DNA from: Thiotrichaceae bacterium
Lineage (GTDB): Bacteria; Pseudomonadota; Gammaproteobacteria; Thiotrichales; Thiotrichaceae
Direction of reading: 5' to 3'
Assembly: GCA_027083815.1 (NCBI GenBank)
Contig: JALWMR010000222.1
Location: 1 to 32,721, forward strand
DNA: 32,721 nucleotides
Part shown: positions 1-7,065 of the stretch, one piece after another
How positions within the stretch are numbered: the first letter of the stretch is position 1
Layout: each line of letters begins with the position of its first letter
The notes under the pieces: model-generated
What the model saw: the letters and a program-made list of their open reading frames with translations, nothing else
Databases searched by the model: none
What the model was told of the DNA's origin: nothing
Program-made: the position numbers and the translations under genes

Positions 1-105
1 GTTATTCAGCTCAATTTATTTGAGCGAAAGAGTCTACGACAGATATTAAAACCAGATTCCCCGAGGCATAAAAAAAGGGAACCTCAAATGAGGCTCGTCT
101 TTTAA
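1..105 (+). CDS. C-terminal tail of a transposase (partial, runs off left edge)
   Basis: An open frame enters from the left edge and ends at TAA (103-105). It gives 34 residues beginning VIQLNLFERKSLRQ and ending EPQMRLVF. The pattern 'LNLF-R-L--L---D-P' followed by a short basic tail resembles the extreme C-terminus of DDE transposases of the IS4 type, judged from memory of the family. Nothing of the catalytic core is inside the window, so the family assignment is uncertain. A hairpin that could act as a terminator overlaps the end of the frame. The insertion-sequence end would lie shortly after, around 110-127, where the neighbouring G-run repeat is cut off on its left side. It could also be the end of an unrelated gene. 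Confidence 0.4.
   Translation, partial: VIQLNLFERKSLRQILKPDSPRHKKREPQMRLVF
76..105. terminator. Possible bidirectional terminator hairpin
   Basis: The arms GAACCTCA and TGAGGCTC pair with one mismatch around a very tight loop. The plus strand continues into CGTCTTTT. The minus strand continues into a C-run and seven Ts. This fits a terminator for the transposase fragment on the plus strand and possibly for transcripts arriving from the right on the minus strand. The short loop makes it uncertain. Confidence 0.4.
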
Positions 106-126
106 TTATAAACTGTGGGACAGCAG

Positions 127-148
127 TAGGGGGGGGTGTACTTTTAAA
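127..148 (+). repeat. G-run hairpin repeat, copy 1 (left-truncated)
   Basis: Contains the core GGGGGGTGTACTTTTAA shared by seven intergenic sites in this window. Unlike the other copies it lacks the left arm and the GAGAAAAGGC-like lead. In their place is CTGTGGGACAGCAG, probably the end of the insertion sequence whose transposase tail lies at 1-105. This suggests the insertion sequence landed inside the repeat. Confidence 0.7.
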
Positions 149-175
149 CTGTATTAAAAGCTATTTCTTTACTTA

Positions 176-396
176 GAGACCTTTGCACGAAAGATATGAC
201 GGATAAAAATTGCTTAGCCGAGCAACGCGAGACAACAGCTTTAGCTGACCCGTTAGGGTGAGGCGTTGTTTGCCGAATAAATTCCCCTGTTTTTTCGTAT
301 ATTTTCGGTCATAGCCCTGCTATTACCCTCAAATCTACAAAAAATCAGGAAAATTACGCTAATTTTTCTCTCACCATACTCTCATGCAAAGGCCTC
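176..396 (+). mobile_element. M1 element, copy A (221 bp, IS5-like ends, no transposase)
   Basis: The left end reads GAGACCTTTGCACGA and the right end, on the other strand, reads GAGGCCTTTGCATGA. These are imperfect terminal inverted repeats of the kind seen in IS5-family elements (family from memory). The interior has no open frame of note but has an AACGC/GCGTT inverted repeat. The first 34 bases are identical to the outer end of the 77-bp copy at 6304-6380, and the right end is nearly identical to that copy's inner end. Flanks are TTA on the left and ACT on the right, so this copy has no visible target duplication. Its last two bases form part of the TGA stop of the neighbouring minus-strand gene. 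It is probably a non-autonomous miniature element. Confidence 0.75.
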
Positions 397-2209
397 ACTT
401 GAGAATCGGTACTTCCCGTTCAAATAAGACTTCATAAGCATATTTTGCCAGGTTTTTTATCTGTTTTTCATCCAGTGTAACAAGAGATGAGTAGATTTCT
501 GTTTTCTTATCGACACTCATGTCAAAGCTTGGCTTCATAGGCAGACCTTTATTTAAAGAATCCAGTGTAGAGAGAATAATACCCGATGCATAATATTCAG
601 CTTGCCCTTTGGTCATGGGGTTAAGCGAAAATATCAGCAATTTACTCAACCAGATATTGTGACCTTGACGGGTGTTGGCGAGCTGGGCAAGATAAGCACC
701 TAATTCTTCCAGAGTATGGTCAAGACCTGCATCAGACAGCTCTTCTTTAAACGTGGTTTTAATCCAGGCGGGCTTTTTCCAGTGTTTTTTATCTATCTGA
801 TGGTAGGCTTCATGATATTCAATGCTGGGTAATAACACAGCATTGAGCTTGGCCAATAGTTTTTGGCTTTCTGAGCGACTAATAGAACTCACATCAGGCT
901 TGTTTTCTTTAGCAGATTTTTGGGATTTATCCAGCTTGCCCAGTAAAACACTTATGGCATCAAAGCCACTGCCAAAAATATTGTTGGATGTATTCGTTGC
1001 AGTTGTTTCGAGCGTTTGTTGCATTTTGGCATTTTGCATGCGCGTTTTATCTTTAATCAGCTTCTTTACCAGCTTTTTTACCTTTAATCGCTCTGCCTTG
1101 TTAGGGTAAATCTTTTCCAGATCTTTTTTATAGCCCTTGGTGATAGCCTCTTCAATTTCGTAGTAGCCTTGCATCCAGTAAGGAATAATATAGTTTCTAC
1201 CCTGAAACGTAAGGGCAGGTAGAACAGACTCTTCGGCAAAACGCCTGATTCTATCATTCAGGATAATCGAACCAATGCCTCTCTCTTTAAAGGTCAGCCC
1301 CAAAGCACTGTCGATAGCAGGCACTTTATCAATACGCTCAACCTGAAACAGGGGCAGCTCAATTGCAGCTTTATCGTTTTCAGAATACATTAAGCGATCA
1401 CGCTGGTTCACCTTATAGCTTGTCATCATGGTGGTTCGACAACGCTGCGGATTATTTTTACTCATTAGCTCTTCGAGCTTTTTAAGCATCATCATTTCTT
1501 CGACGGGTGCATCAATTAAAGAAGAACAGGGCAAGGTAAATGACTTGGGCGTTAGATAAAAAGGGATGCCTTTTTTATCAAACAATGTATTAACTTGTTT
1601 AAAGCCGAGCATAATAGCTTCGCTATCAGCATCCGGGTCTTTTAGTTTATCAAGCTGCTCTGCAACCAGGGCGCGAACTCCGTCTTTTTCTGGCAGCTCA
1701 GCAAGTATTGTTTTCTTTTCAGCCTCGATGGTTTTTTCAAGTTTGGCTGCCAATGAAGGTCTATCATTATGCTTAAGCAATAATTTACGATGTAGCAAAT
1801 CACTGTAATAAGGCAGGTGGTTAGCTAACACATTGCCTATCTTTTTATTGTGATACCATTCGTTTAGCTGCAAGGCACCCAATACCAGACCCGCTAATAA
1901 AACAGGGTAAAGCAAGGATGATTTGAATAATAAGGCAGGTAGCGGTAAGCGTTTAAACCAGGCGGGGCGTTTCGAGAGTGCCTTGATAAGCGCATCTTTA
2001 AACTCATCCTCGGATACCGGAAAAATCTTGTTATCCCGATAGGCTTTTAATAGTCCCTGTTTAATTTTAAGATAACGCAGCGCTAGCAGGTATCTAAATG
2101 GATAAATCCAGCCTTTGTAGCTTGCAGCTTTCTCAAGAGCATCACTTTCCATTGCCTTTGGCGCATAGGTTTGGCTATTAATCAGGGCGAGTATCACTTT
2201 ATTTAGCAT
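395..2209 (-). CDS. Membrane protein with HExxH putative zinc metallopeptidase motif, last gene of a five-gene operon
   Basis: 604 residues, family not recognised. A hydrophobic segment at about 95-115 looks like a single membrane anchor. It follows a basic, probably cytoplasmic N-terminus, which would place most of the chain outside the inner membrane. Near the C-terminus is HEAYH (H466, E467, H470), followed about 31 residues later by the acidic helix LEELGAYLAQL (E501/E502). This arrangement fits a gluzincin-type zinc site with a downstream Glu ligand, although a chance HExxH cannot be excluded. The start has a good ribosome site (GGGGAG, 5-nt spacer). It lies 104 bp after the TPR-like gene, with a G-run repeat in the gap. 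The stop codon TGA is made from one flanking T plus the terminal GA of the M1 element, so the protein may once have been longer. Role in the ExbB/ExbD-like operon is inferred only. Confidence 0.7.
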   Translation of the reverse strand: MLNKVILALINSQTYAPKAMESDALEKAASYKGWIYPFRYLLALRYLKIKQGLLKAYRDNKIFPVSEDEFKDALIKALSKRPAWFKRLPLPALLFKSSLLYPVLLAGLVLGALQLNEWYHNKKIGNVLANHLPYYSDLLHRKLLLKHNDRPSLAAKLEKTIEAEKKTILAELPEKDGVRALVAEQLDKLKDPDADSEAIMLGFKQVNTLFDKKGIPFYLTPKSFTLPCSSLIDAPVEEMMMLKKLEELMSKNNPQRCRTTMMTSYKVNQRDRLMYSENDKAAIELPLFQVERIDKVPAIDSALGLTFKERGIGSIILNDRIRRFAEESVLPALTFQGRNYIIPYWMQGYYEIEEAITKGYKKDLEKIYPNKAERLKVKKLVKKLIKDKTRMQNAKMQQTLETTATNTSNNIFGSGFDAISVLLGKLDKSQKSAKENKPDVSSISRSESQKLLAKLNAVLLPSIEYHEAYHQIDKKHWKKPAWIKTTFKEELSDAGLDHTLEELGAYLAQLANTRQGHNIWLSKLLIFSLNPMTKGQAEYYASGIILSTLDSLNKGLPMKPSFDMSVDKKTEIYSSLVTLDEKQIKNLAKYAYEVLFEREVPILK

Positions 2210-2250
2210 AAATACTCCCCTTGGTTATTATTATCGCCCGAAAGGATGCT

Positions 2251-2290
2251 TTAAAAAGTACACCCCCCCACTTTTTAGGGCTTTTCTCAG
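2251..2290 (-). repeat. G-run hairpin repeat, copy 2
   Basis: Read on the minus strand: a GAGAAAAG lead, then TAAAAAGT, a G7TGT loop, then ACTTTTTA. The two 8-base arms are perfectly complementary. It lies in the 104-bp gap between the TPR-like gene and the HExxH gene, so it sits inside the five-gene transcription unit. Confidence 0.8.
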
Positions 2291-2313
2291 AACTGTTGAT
2301 TGTGCGCTTCATA

Positions 2314-3924
2314 TCAATGCTCCTTCAGCCAGCGGGCAACAGCATTGCTTTGCTTGATACGTTGATTCATGGGTATTTCTTCATAACAATTTGCTGCATC
2401 AACAATAGCGATTGCCTGTTTGCGTATATCATCGTTTTGAATTGAATCCATTAGGCCTCGACGAAAGCCGCTCCAATCCCAGCCACAAATGAATTCAGGC
2501 ATCAGCTTAAAACGGCTCGAGAGGTTGTTCAAGGCTACAAGAGCCTGTTTATTTTTGTGATTTTGCAAGTAATAGATGGCTACGAGGGCGTCTTTAATTT
2601 GTTTATAGCCATCGGTTAAGCGACCGCTTGAGTTGATTTCTTCTACGAGCTCAGCAAAGGTTTCCTGGTCTATATTGGCGGTCACATAGGTTTCCAGCAG
2701 ATCCAGGTCAATTTCACCGGCTACCTCCAATACAGAGGCTGTTTTGTTACGTACTTTTTTTAGAAAGCTGCGCGCTTTTTCAAGTTCGCCCGTTGCGGTA
2801 GCCAGATCATCAAAATAGAGCCAGGCGAGTGCTCCAGCTTCACGATGACGTGACGCAATGTAAGCGGGGCCGAACTGATCGGATTTCTCAATATAAGCAG
2901 TTGCCTCTTTAAAACATTGATAGGCAGTCCGTGCTTTTTCCTTATCTCCAGCGTGATAGGTGATAGCCGTCATATACCAGTAGACACTATTAATATAACC
3001 ATCATCACCGGTGCATTGTAATTTACGGGCATGCTCAATGGTTTTAGCGACATTTTTCTGGCGGTAAAAACACTCAACCGCAAAGTCTTCCAGATCGGCT
3101 TTTATTCGGCTCTCGGATTTTCGCCAGTCAAGTTGCCTGCCAATTGACTGGATTGATTTTTCCAGTTTTTCACAGTCATGTTCATTCTCAAGAATAGAGC
3201 GATACGCCTCCATTAGCAAAACAACCTCTTCACGGCGCTCTCCGGGGGCGCTGGGAATATCGGCAGGGCTACATTGTACCGGCGCTTCCTGAGTGCATTG
3301 AAAAGCCGGGCCGCCATCACCCTTCGGCCCTTTTTTATTGGCCGCGCGTTGTTGCTCACGTTTGAGTTTTTGAATGGCATCTGGCTGCATTAAAGACTGC
3401 ATAAATTCCATTGGGCTTTGTGAGCGTGTGCTGGCGGGTCGGCTAAAGTCGAATGTGAGCTCAGGGTTTTGCTGTTGCAAGGTGGTCATTATTTGCACCA
3501 TTTGCTGTTTGGCAAGCCATTGGGTGAAGGCAAATTTATTGGGATCAGCATCAGCGGGTAGTGGCTCTTCCTTATTAAGCGCCTTCCAGCCGAGACCCAT
3601 AAGTAAGGCTATCGCAATTAAGGGAGCAAGTGTGAGAAGAATAAACCGGGCACGGCTATGGTCACGTTTTTTACTTAAGCGTTGAACCAGCTGGTCGCCA
3701 CGTTGCCAGGTACGTTCCTCGCTGGCTATTATGGCATCATGGTATTGCTTATTAGCGGCTTTTTGATCGCCCAAATGGCGCTCTATTTCGGCAATAGCAA
3801 ATAATATTTCAGGATTGTCCGGATCATTTTTTAAACGCTTTCTGGCTTCCTGAAGAAGATCCTCAAGGGAGGCATCTTCAGGCAAGTCCCAGCTTTGTTT
3901 GAGTAAGGTAAAAGGTTTGTTCAT
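2314..3924 (-). CDS. Membrane-anchored TPR-like protein of the ExbB/ExbD-like operon
   Basis: 536 residues from the start chosen here. The ATG at 3924-3922 overlaps the TGA of the preceding gene (ATGA), and GGGTGG lies just before it. An upstream ATG at 3957 would add 11 residues but has no better support. The N-terminal ~80 residues contain a TPR-like helical repeat (NDPDNPEILFAIAEIERHLGD). One membrane segment follows at about 93-113. The rest is a long helical, probably periplasmic region with several Cys residues and an LEKARSFLKKV-type repeat pattern, also TPR-like. Such proteins usually serve as scaffolds for protein contacts, so a bridge between the membrane channel subunits and a periplasmic partner is plausible. 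No enzyme motif was seen. Family not recognised by name. Confidence 0.7.
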   Translation of the reverse strand: MNKPFTLLKQSWDLPEDASLEDLLQEARKRLKNDPDNPEILFAIAEIERHLGDQKAANKQYHDAIIASEERTWQRGDQLVQRLSKKRDHSRARFILLTLAPLIAIALLMGLGWKALNKEEPLPADADPNKFAFTQWLAKQQMVQIMTTLQQQNPELTFDFSRPASTRSQSPMEFMQSLMQPDAIQKLKREQQRAANKKGPKGDGGPAFQCTQEAPVQCSPADIPSAPGERREEVVLLMEAYRSILENEHDCEKLEKSIQSIGRQLDWRKSESRIKADLEDFAVECFYRQKNVAKTIEHARKLQCTGDDGYINSVYWYMTAITYHAGDKEKARTAYQCFKEATAYIEKSDQFGPAYIASRHREAGALAWLYFDDLATATGELEKARSFLKKVRNKTASVLEVAGEIDLDLLETYVTANIDQETFAELVEEINSSGRLTDGYKQIKDALVAIYYLQNHKNKQALVALNNLSSRFKLMPEFICGWDWSGFRRGLMDSIQNDDIRKQAIAIVDAANCYEEIPMNQRIKQSNAVARWLKEH

Positions 3925-4550
3925 TTTCCACCCAGATAAGATGGCAAATAGGTACATGCCTGACTAAAGCTACGATCACATAGATGTGCTGGAGAGTCGC
4001 TATTGACCGGTTGCCAGCCGGTTTTTACAAAGCGAGTTTTAAGGTATTCACGCGCTTTCCTGAAGGCTTCAAAGCCACTGCCGATATTGCTACCATCTTC
4101 ACTGTTATCATAGACAAAGAAGTATGCATATTGTTTTTTCGGGTTAAGCGCACTCAACTCATCTTTTAATGTTGAACTGCGTTTATCCAGACTTTGAAAC
4201 GGTTCCCAGTTGCTGGTATCGCGTGCATAGAAGGAGATGCCTTTGTCTTTGTCGATCTTACCGAGCAGGCCGGCATAGTTCAGTGGGAAAAGGCGCTTAT
4301 TTCTTGCTGTTCCACTGGTTGCCTGAAGTGCTGCATTAGAAAAAATGGTTTCAGTATCCAATTTTATTATTCGGTCATCTTTGCTGATAAAGAAAACAGG
4401 GCTAAGTTCAGTAGCGTGTTCGATAGGAATTTCAAGCTGGAAGGTTTTATTGTTATCGTGAATCAGATTAATGACCGCAAATATAATCAGTATGCCAACG
4501 GAGTTGGATACAATATCGGTTAATGAGTCCAGGCTAATTAGGTTTTTCAT
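3921..4550 (-). CDS. ExbD/TolR-like single-pass protein (with membrane Asp)
   Basis: 209 residues. The N-terminus SLDSLTDIVSNSVGILIIFA is a single membrane helix preceded by Asp8 and Asp12. ExbD, TolR and MotB carry a conserved Asp at the cytoplasmic end of their single helix that takes part in ion passage, and D12 (or D8) could do the same job. The periplasmic remainder (about 180 residues) is soluble, ends with two Cys (CDRSFSQAC), and shows no peptidoglycan-binding OmpA-type motif that I can recognise. The gene begins 7 bp after the preceding stop and overlaps the next gene by ATGA, so it is translationally coupled. It is longer than typical ExbD/TolR (about 140 residues). The assignment rests on topology, the motif and the ExbB-like neighbour. 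Confidence 0.65.
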   Translation of the reverse strand: MKNLISLDSLTDIVSNSVGILIIFAVINLIHDNNKTFQLEIPIEHATELSPVFFISKDDRIIKLDTETIFSNAALQATSGTARNKRLFPLNYAGLLGKIDKDKGISFYARDTSNWEPFQSLDKRSSTLKDELSALNPKKQYAYFFVYDNSEDGSNIGSGFEAFRKAREYLKTRFVKTGWQPVNSDSPAHLCDRSFSQACTYLPSYLGGK

Positions 4551-4557
4551 TCGGCTA

Positions 4558-5196
4558 CTATTTTCTTCGAGGCTTTAAGTTTAGAGTCCAGTTCGAGTCT
4601 AAAGGTTCCAGACCAATACTAATGGCGCGGGCATCCTGTGTCAGGGTCATTACATCACGAATTTTCTGGTAAGCTTGACCACCATTGGGATAAATACCAA
4701 ACAGCAAAAATTCCTCATAAAGATAGTTTGTTTTAAGTGCAATTTCATTCAAGGTGCGAATATTACGCATGGTATCCAGAATATCATCGACATCAGGCTC
4801 TACCGCAGCATTCATAATTGAGTTTTTTTTGCTGTGTACAATTCTCTCCAGCCTGCTCATCGTTTGTTCGCGCTGGCGTATTATTTCATCAATAACCTCT
4901 ACATAGCCCTGATCTACCGTCTTTGAATTTTTAACTGCTTGTTGAAGCAGCTTTAGATGTTTTGTCGGCGGGACACGAATAATACCATCAGGCAAGCTGA
5001 AAATTTGATAAGCAACTTTATAACCTTGCTCAAGCTGAGCCGTCATTTCAATTTTCTGCGGAGCGCTAAAGCTGCTTAACACATTAATAAAAGACAGCAC
5101 GCCCATAACGCATAAGAAAATACTCAAAAAGGGAAACAGGCTGATTTCCAGTTTCGTCTCATTTAGGCGGGCATACCGGGCGGCTTTTAAACTCAT
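4558..5196 (-). CDS. ExbD/TolR-like single-pass protein (no membrane Asp)
   Basis: 212 residues with one N-terminal membrane helix, LEISLFPFLSIFLCVMGVLS, followed by a largely helical periplasmic region rich in charged residues (about 80-150, coiled-coil-like). The topology matches ExbD/TolR, but the helix has Pro and Ser where those proteins place the ion-carrying Asp. It may therefore be a structural partner for the Asp-bearing protein encoded next. It lies 22 bp after the channel gene and 7 bp before the second ExbD-like gene. No clear ribosome site was seen before the ATG at 5196, which suggests coupling to the upstream gene. A channel protein with two different ExbD-like partners recalls the AglR/AglQ/AglS motor of Myxococcus (established knowledge), but similarity beyond topology is not shown here. 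Confidence 0.6.
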   Translation of the reverse strand: MSLKAARYARLNETKLEISLFPFLSIFLCVMGVLSFINVLSSFSAPQKIEMTAQLEQGYKVAYQIFSLPDGIIRVPPTKHLKLLQQAVKNSKTVDQGYVEVIDEIIRQREQTMSRLERIVHSKKNSIMNAAVEPDVDDILDTMRNIRTLNEIALKTNYLYEEFLLFGIYPNGGQAYQKIRDVMTLTQDARAISIGLEPLDSNWTLNLKPRRK

Positions 5197-5218
5197 GGCA
5201 AATTATGATGATAACGGT

Positions 5219-6265
5219 TTAATGGTTATTCTTGTCTGAGTTTAGTTTAGCGGCAAACACCGATTCATACAGGTCTTCCATTGTTTCCTGCAACGCTTTT
5301 ATCTGGGTGCTAAGCTGTTTTATTTCTTTGGCAACGGCCGGAGTGCTTTGTGTGCTGCTCTCACTTGTACCTGCGGTTGTTGTGGGTATGATTACTGCTT
5401 CGCCTGTATTAACCAACTGACCGGTATTGACACTGCCTTTAGATAATAAGGGCTTGATGTCATGGAACCAGCGCTCATCCAGATCAATCAGGTAAGCTTC
5501 TTCATCTTTCTCCAGCGAGATCATTAGCATCATTAAGGGAATACTGAGTAACAAGGCAAGCAACGTGGTATCAAAAGCGGTGGCTAGCGAGTTGGTTACC
5601 AGGGGCAAATTTTCTTTAAGCATTGCTGAAACATCAGTCACTGAGTTGGTGCTGGTCATGGCATCAGAAAAATGAGCGATGCCGTTACTGATCCCCCATA
5701 CTGTACCAATAAAGCCGAGAATAGGGATTGCCCAGACCATAAAACGCGAAAGTGAATAAGAGCCTTTTAATTGCTCTCTTTCCTTTAGGCCAAAGTTTTC
5801 ATCAATGGTGTTGTCAGGATGTTTTAAAAACAAGGTTAAGCGTGATAACAATAAGTTATCAGCTTGAATATTATGATCTGTAGCCGATTTTTTCAGTTTG
5901 TTTATAAAGTCGCTGTCATCGGGTGTAATGAGTTGCTCATTGACAAGTGCAGGAAAAATCTTCCGGGCAATTGTTTCTGATTGTTGCTGCTCTTTTTTTA
6001 ATTTGGAGCGCTTTTGTAACAAGTGCAAAAAACTGGCGGCGAAGAACCACAAAATAATTGGTGAAATCCAGTTTCCGAAGAACAGTTTTAAACTACGAGG
6101 AAAACTACTGGAATCCCCAAAAAACCAATAAATTGCCAACGCAGGTAAAAACACCAGCAACGCTGTGATAATTAAAGGCGCTTTAAAGGGCTGTTCAATA
6201 GGATAGGTTTCGATACTGTTATCAAGCGTGTTGTTTGAATTGTTATTTAAATAAGTTGTGGTCAC
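5219..6265 (-). CDS. MotA/TolQ/ExbB-family ion channel subunit
   Basis: 348 residues from GTG at 6265, or 365 from ATG at 6316. The GTG has CCGGAG nine bases upstream. The ATG has no ribosome site and lies inside the M1 element end, so the GTG is preferred. Two membrane helices occur near the N-terminus (APLIITALLVFLPALAIYW and a second around WISPIILWFFAASFL). A cytoplasmic loop follows, then the family core: IPILGFIGTVWGISNGIAHF and, after a short spacer, LVTNSLATAFDTTLLALLLS. These are the two long helices that line the proton or sodium path in TolQ/ExbB. The C-terminus has a Ser/Thr-rich linker and a short coiled coil (LSTQIKALQETMEDLYESVF). It is the first gene of the operon, followed by two ExbD-like proteins, so a membrane motor is likely. 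Cargo and role are unknown. Confidence 0.8.
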   Translation of the reverse strand: MTTTYLNNNSNNTLDNSIETYPIEQPFKAPLIITALLVFLPALAIYWFFGDSSSFPRSLKLFFGNWISPIILWFFAASFLHLLQKRSKLKKEQQQSETIARKIFPALVNEQLITPDDSDFINKLKKSATDHNIQADNLLLSRLTLFLKHPDNTIDENFGLKEREQLKGSYSLSRFMVWAIPILGFIGTVWGISNGIAHFSDAMTSTNSVTDVSAMLKENLPLVTNSLATAFDTTLLALLLSIPLMMLMISLEKDEEAYLIDLDERWFHDIKPLLSKGSVNTGQLVNTGEAVIIPTTTAGTSESSTQSTPAVAKEIKQLSTQIKALQETMEDLYESVFAAKLNSDKNNH

Positions 6266-6303
6266 GCGTTTAAGCTCCGGATAATTATTGTTCAATTCTA
6301 TTT

Positions 6304-6380
6304 GTGACCTTTGCATGAGAGTATGACGAGAGAAAAATTACGCTAGTTTTTATCCGTCATATCTTTCGTGCAAAGGTCTC
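6304..6380 (-). mobile_element. M1 element, copy B (77 bp, ends only)
   Basis: Only the two ends of the M1 element remain, joined by internal deletion. The right end, read on the minus strand, is identical to the first 34 bases of copy A at 176. The left end (GTGACCTTTGCATGAGAG) matches copy A's other end with a few changes. The orientation is opposite to copy A, so the same element end faces the operon on both sides. The ATG of a possible longer ExbB-like frame (6316-6314) is part of the element. Flanking bases are TTT on the left and TAT on the right. Confidence 0.75.
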
Positions 6381-6385
6381 TATGT

Positions 6386-6414
6386 ATCATAGAGTGGAGC
6401 TTGAACACAGTAAA
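6386..6414 (-). promoter_or_regulatory. Possible sigma-70 promoter for the ExbB/ExbD-like operon
   Basis: On the minus strand TTTACT is followed after exactly 17 bases by TATGAT, matching the -35 and -10 consensus at four and five of six positions. Transcription would start near 6379, within the M1 copy B, leaving a leader of about 60-110 bases depending on the start codon. The promoter lies just outside the M1 end. Confidence 0.4.
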
Positions 6415-6461
6415 GGAGAAAAACAATTGCTTAGCCTGGGGCTAGCCAATTGTTCTCCTTC
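6412..6461 (-). terminator. Strong hairpin after the rhodanese gene
   Basis: GGAGAA-AA-ACAATTG on the left pairs with CAATTGTTCTCC on the right. The interior GCTTAGCC / GGCTAGC can extend the stem. It begins 5 bp beyond the stop of the minus-strand rhodanese gene. The minus strand after the stem is CTTTACTG, without a long T-run, so it may be a weak intrinsic terminator or an mRNA-stabilising 3' hairpin. Confidence 0.5.
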
Positions 6462-6465
6462 AATA

Positions 6466-6936
6466 TTATTTCGCTATGGGTAAACCTGCTCTTTTCCAGC
6501 CGATATACCCAGCTGAGTAATTTCTTACATTGGTATAGCCCATTTTTTGCAAGGTGTCTGCAGCCAGCGGGGTGCGAATACCTGCTCCACAGTAAACGAC
6601 AATGGGGGTATCTTTGCTTAATGCAACACGGGTAATGCGATATTCCAGCCAGCCGCGTGGAATATTGACATTTTGTTGTGCCTTGATGGAGCCGCCCATG
6701 GCCGTAACTTCTGAGGGCAAACGCACATCGACTAATACCATATCAAGGTCTTCATCAAGCGCTTTTTTTAAATCGGCCGTGCTTATTATTTTGGTACGTT
6801 TTTCAGCAGCGGCCTGCAACTGTTCACCTGTGGTAATCCCCGGAACCTTTGCATATGAAGTGACGCTGGTTAACCCAGCCAGAATAAGTAATGAGGCAAG
6901 AATTTGTTTTTTCTCTGAGATTCTAAGCATAATCAT
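6466..6936 (-). CDS. Exported single-domain rhodanese
   Basis: 156 residues. A cleavable signal peptide is evident (basic ISEKK, hydrophobic ILASLLILAGL, then VTSYAK), so the protein should act in the periplasm. The rhodanese fold is shown by LVDVRLPSE and by the active-site loop VVYCGAGIRT with Cys116 as the sulfur-carrying residue, followed by the typical GYTNVRNYSAGYIGWKRAGLPI ending. Rhodaneses move sulfane sulfur to thiols or cyanide. The particular acceptor cannot be told. The start at 6936 has AGGGAAG four bases upstream; an ATG two codons later is possible. The gene stands alone, with a hairpin after it and repeats before it. Confidence 0.85.
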   Translation of the reverse strand: MIMLRISEKKQILASLLILAGLTSVTSYAKVPGITTGEQLQAAAEKRTKIISTADLKKALDEDLDMVLVDVRLPSEVTAMGGSIKAQQNVNIPRGWLEYRITRVALSKDTPIVVYCGAGIRTPLAADTLQKMGYTNVRNYSAGYIGWKRAGLPIAK

Positions 6937-7017
6937 AGTGCTTCCCTGAATTGATTCTATGAATTGTACAACAGAAGATAACTACGTTCTCATATCGTTT
7001 GTAGATGCATCCTAATG

Positions 7018-7053
7018 GAGAAAAGGGGGAAAAGGTGGGGGGTGTACTTTTAA
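7018..7053 (+). repeat. G-run hairpin repeat, copy 3
   Basis: GGAGAAAAGG lead, AAAAGGT, G-run with TGT, then ACTTTTAA. It lies between the rhodanese start and the M2 element, whose TTAAGGA end begins 19 bp after the GTAC of this copy. Confidence 0.75.
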
Positions 7054-7065
7054 GTTATTATTCTG

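Noticed and set aside
395-6316. Zorya-type anti-phage system
   Set aside because: A MotA/TolQ/ExbB channel is present, but there is no OmpA-like ZorB, no helicase and no nuclease. The two ExbD-like genes and the HExxH protein do not match any Zorya type I know.
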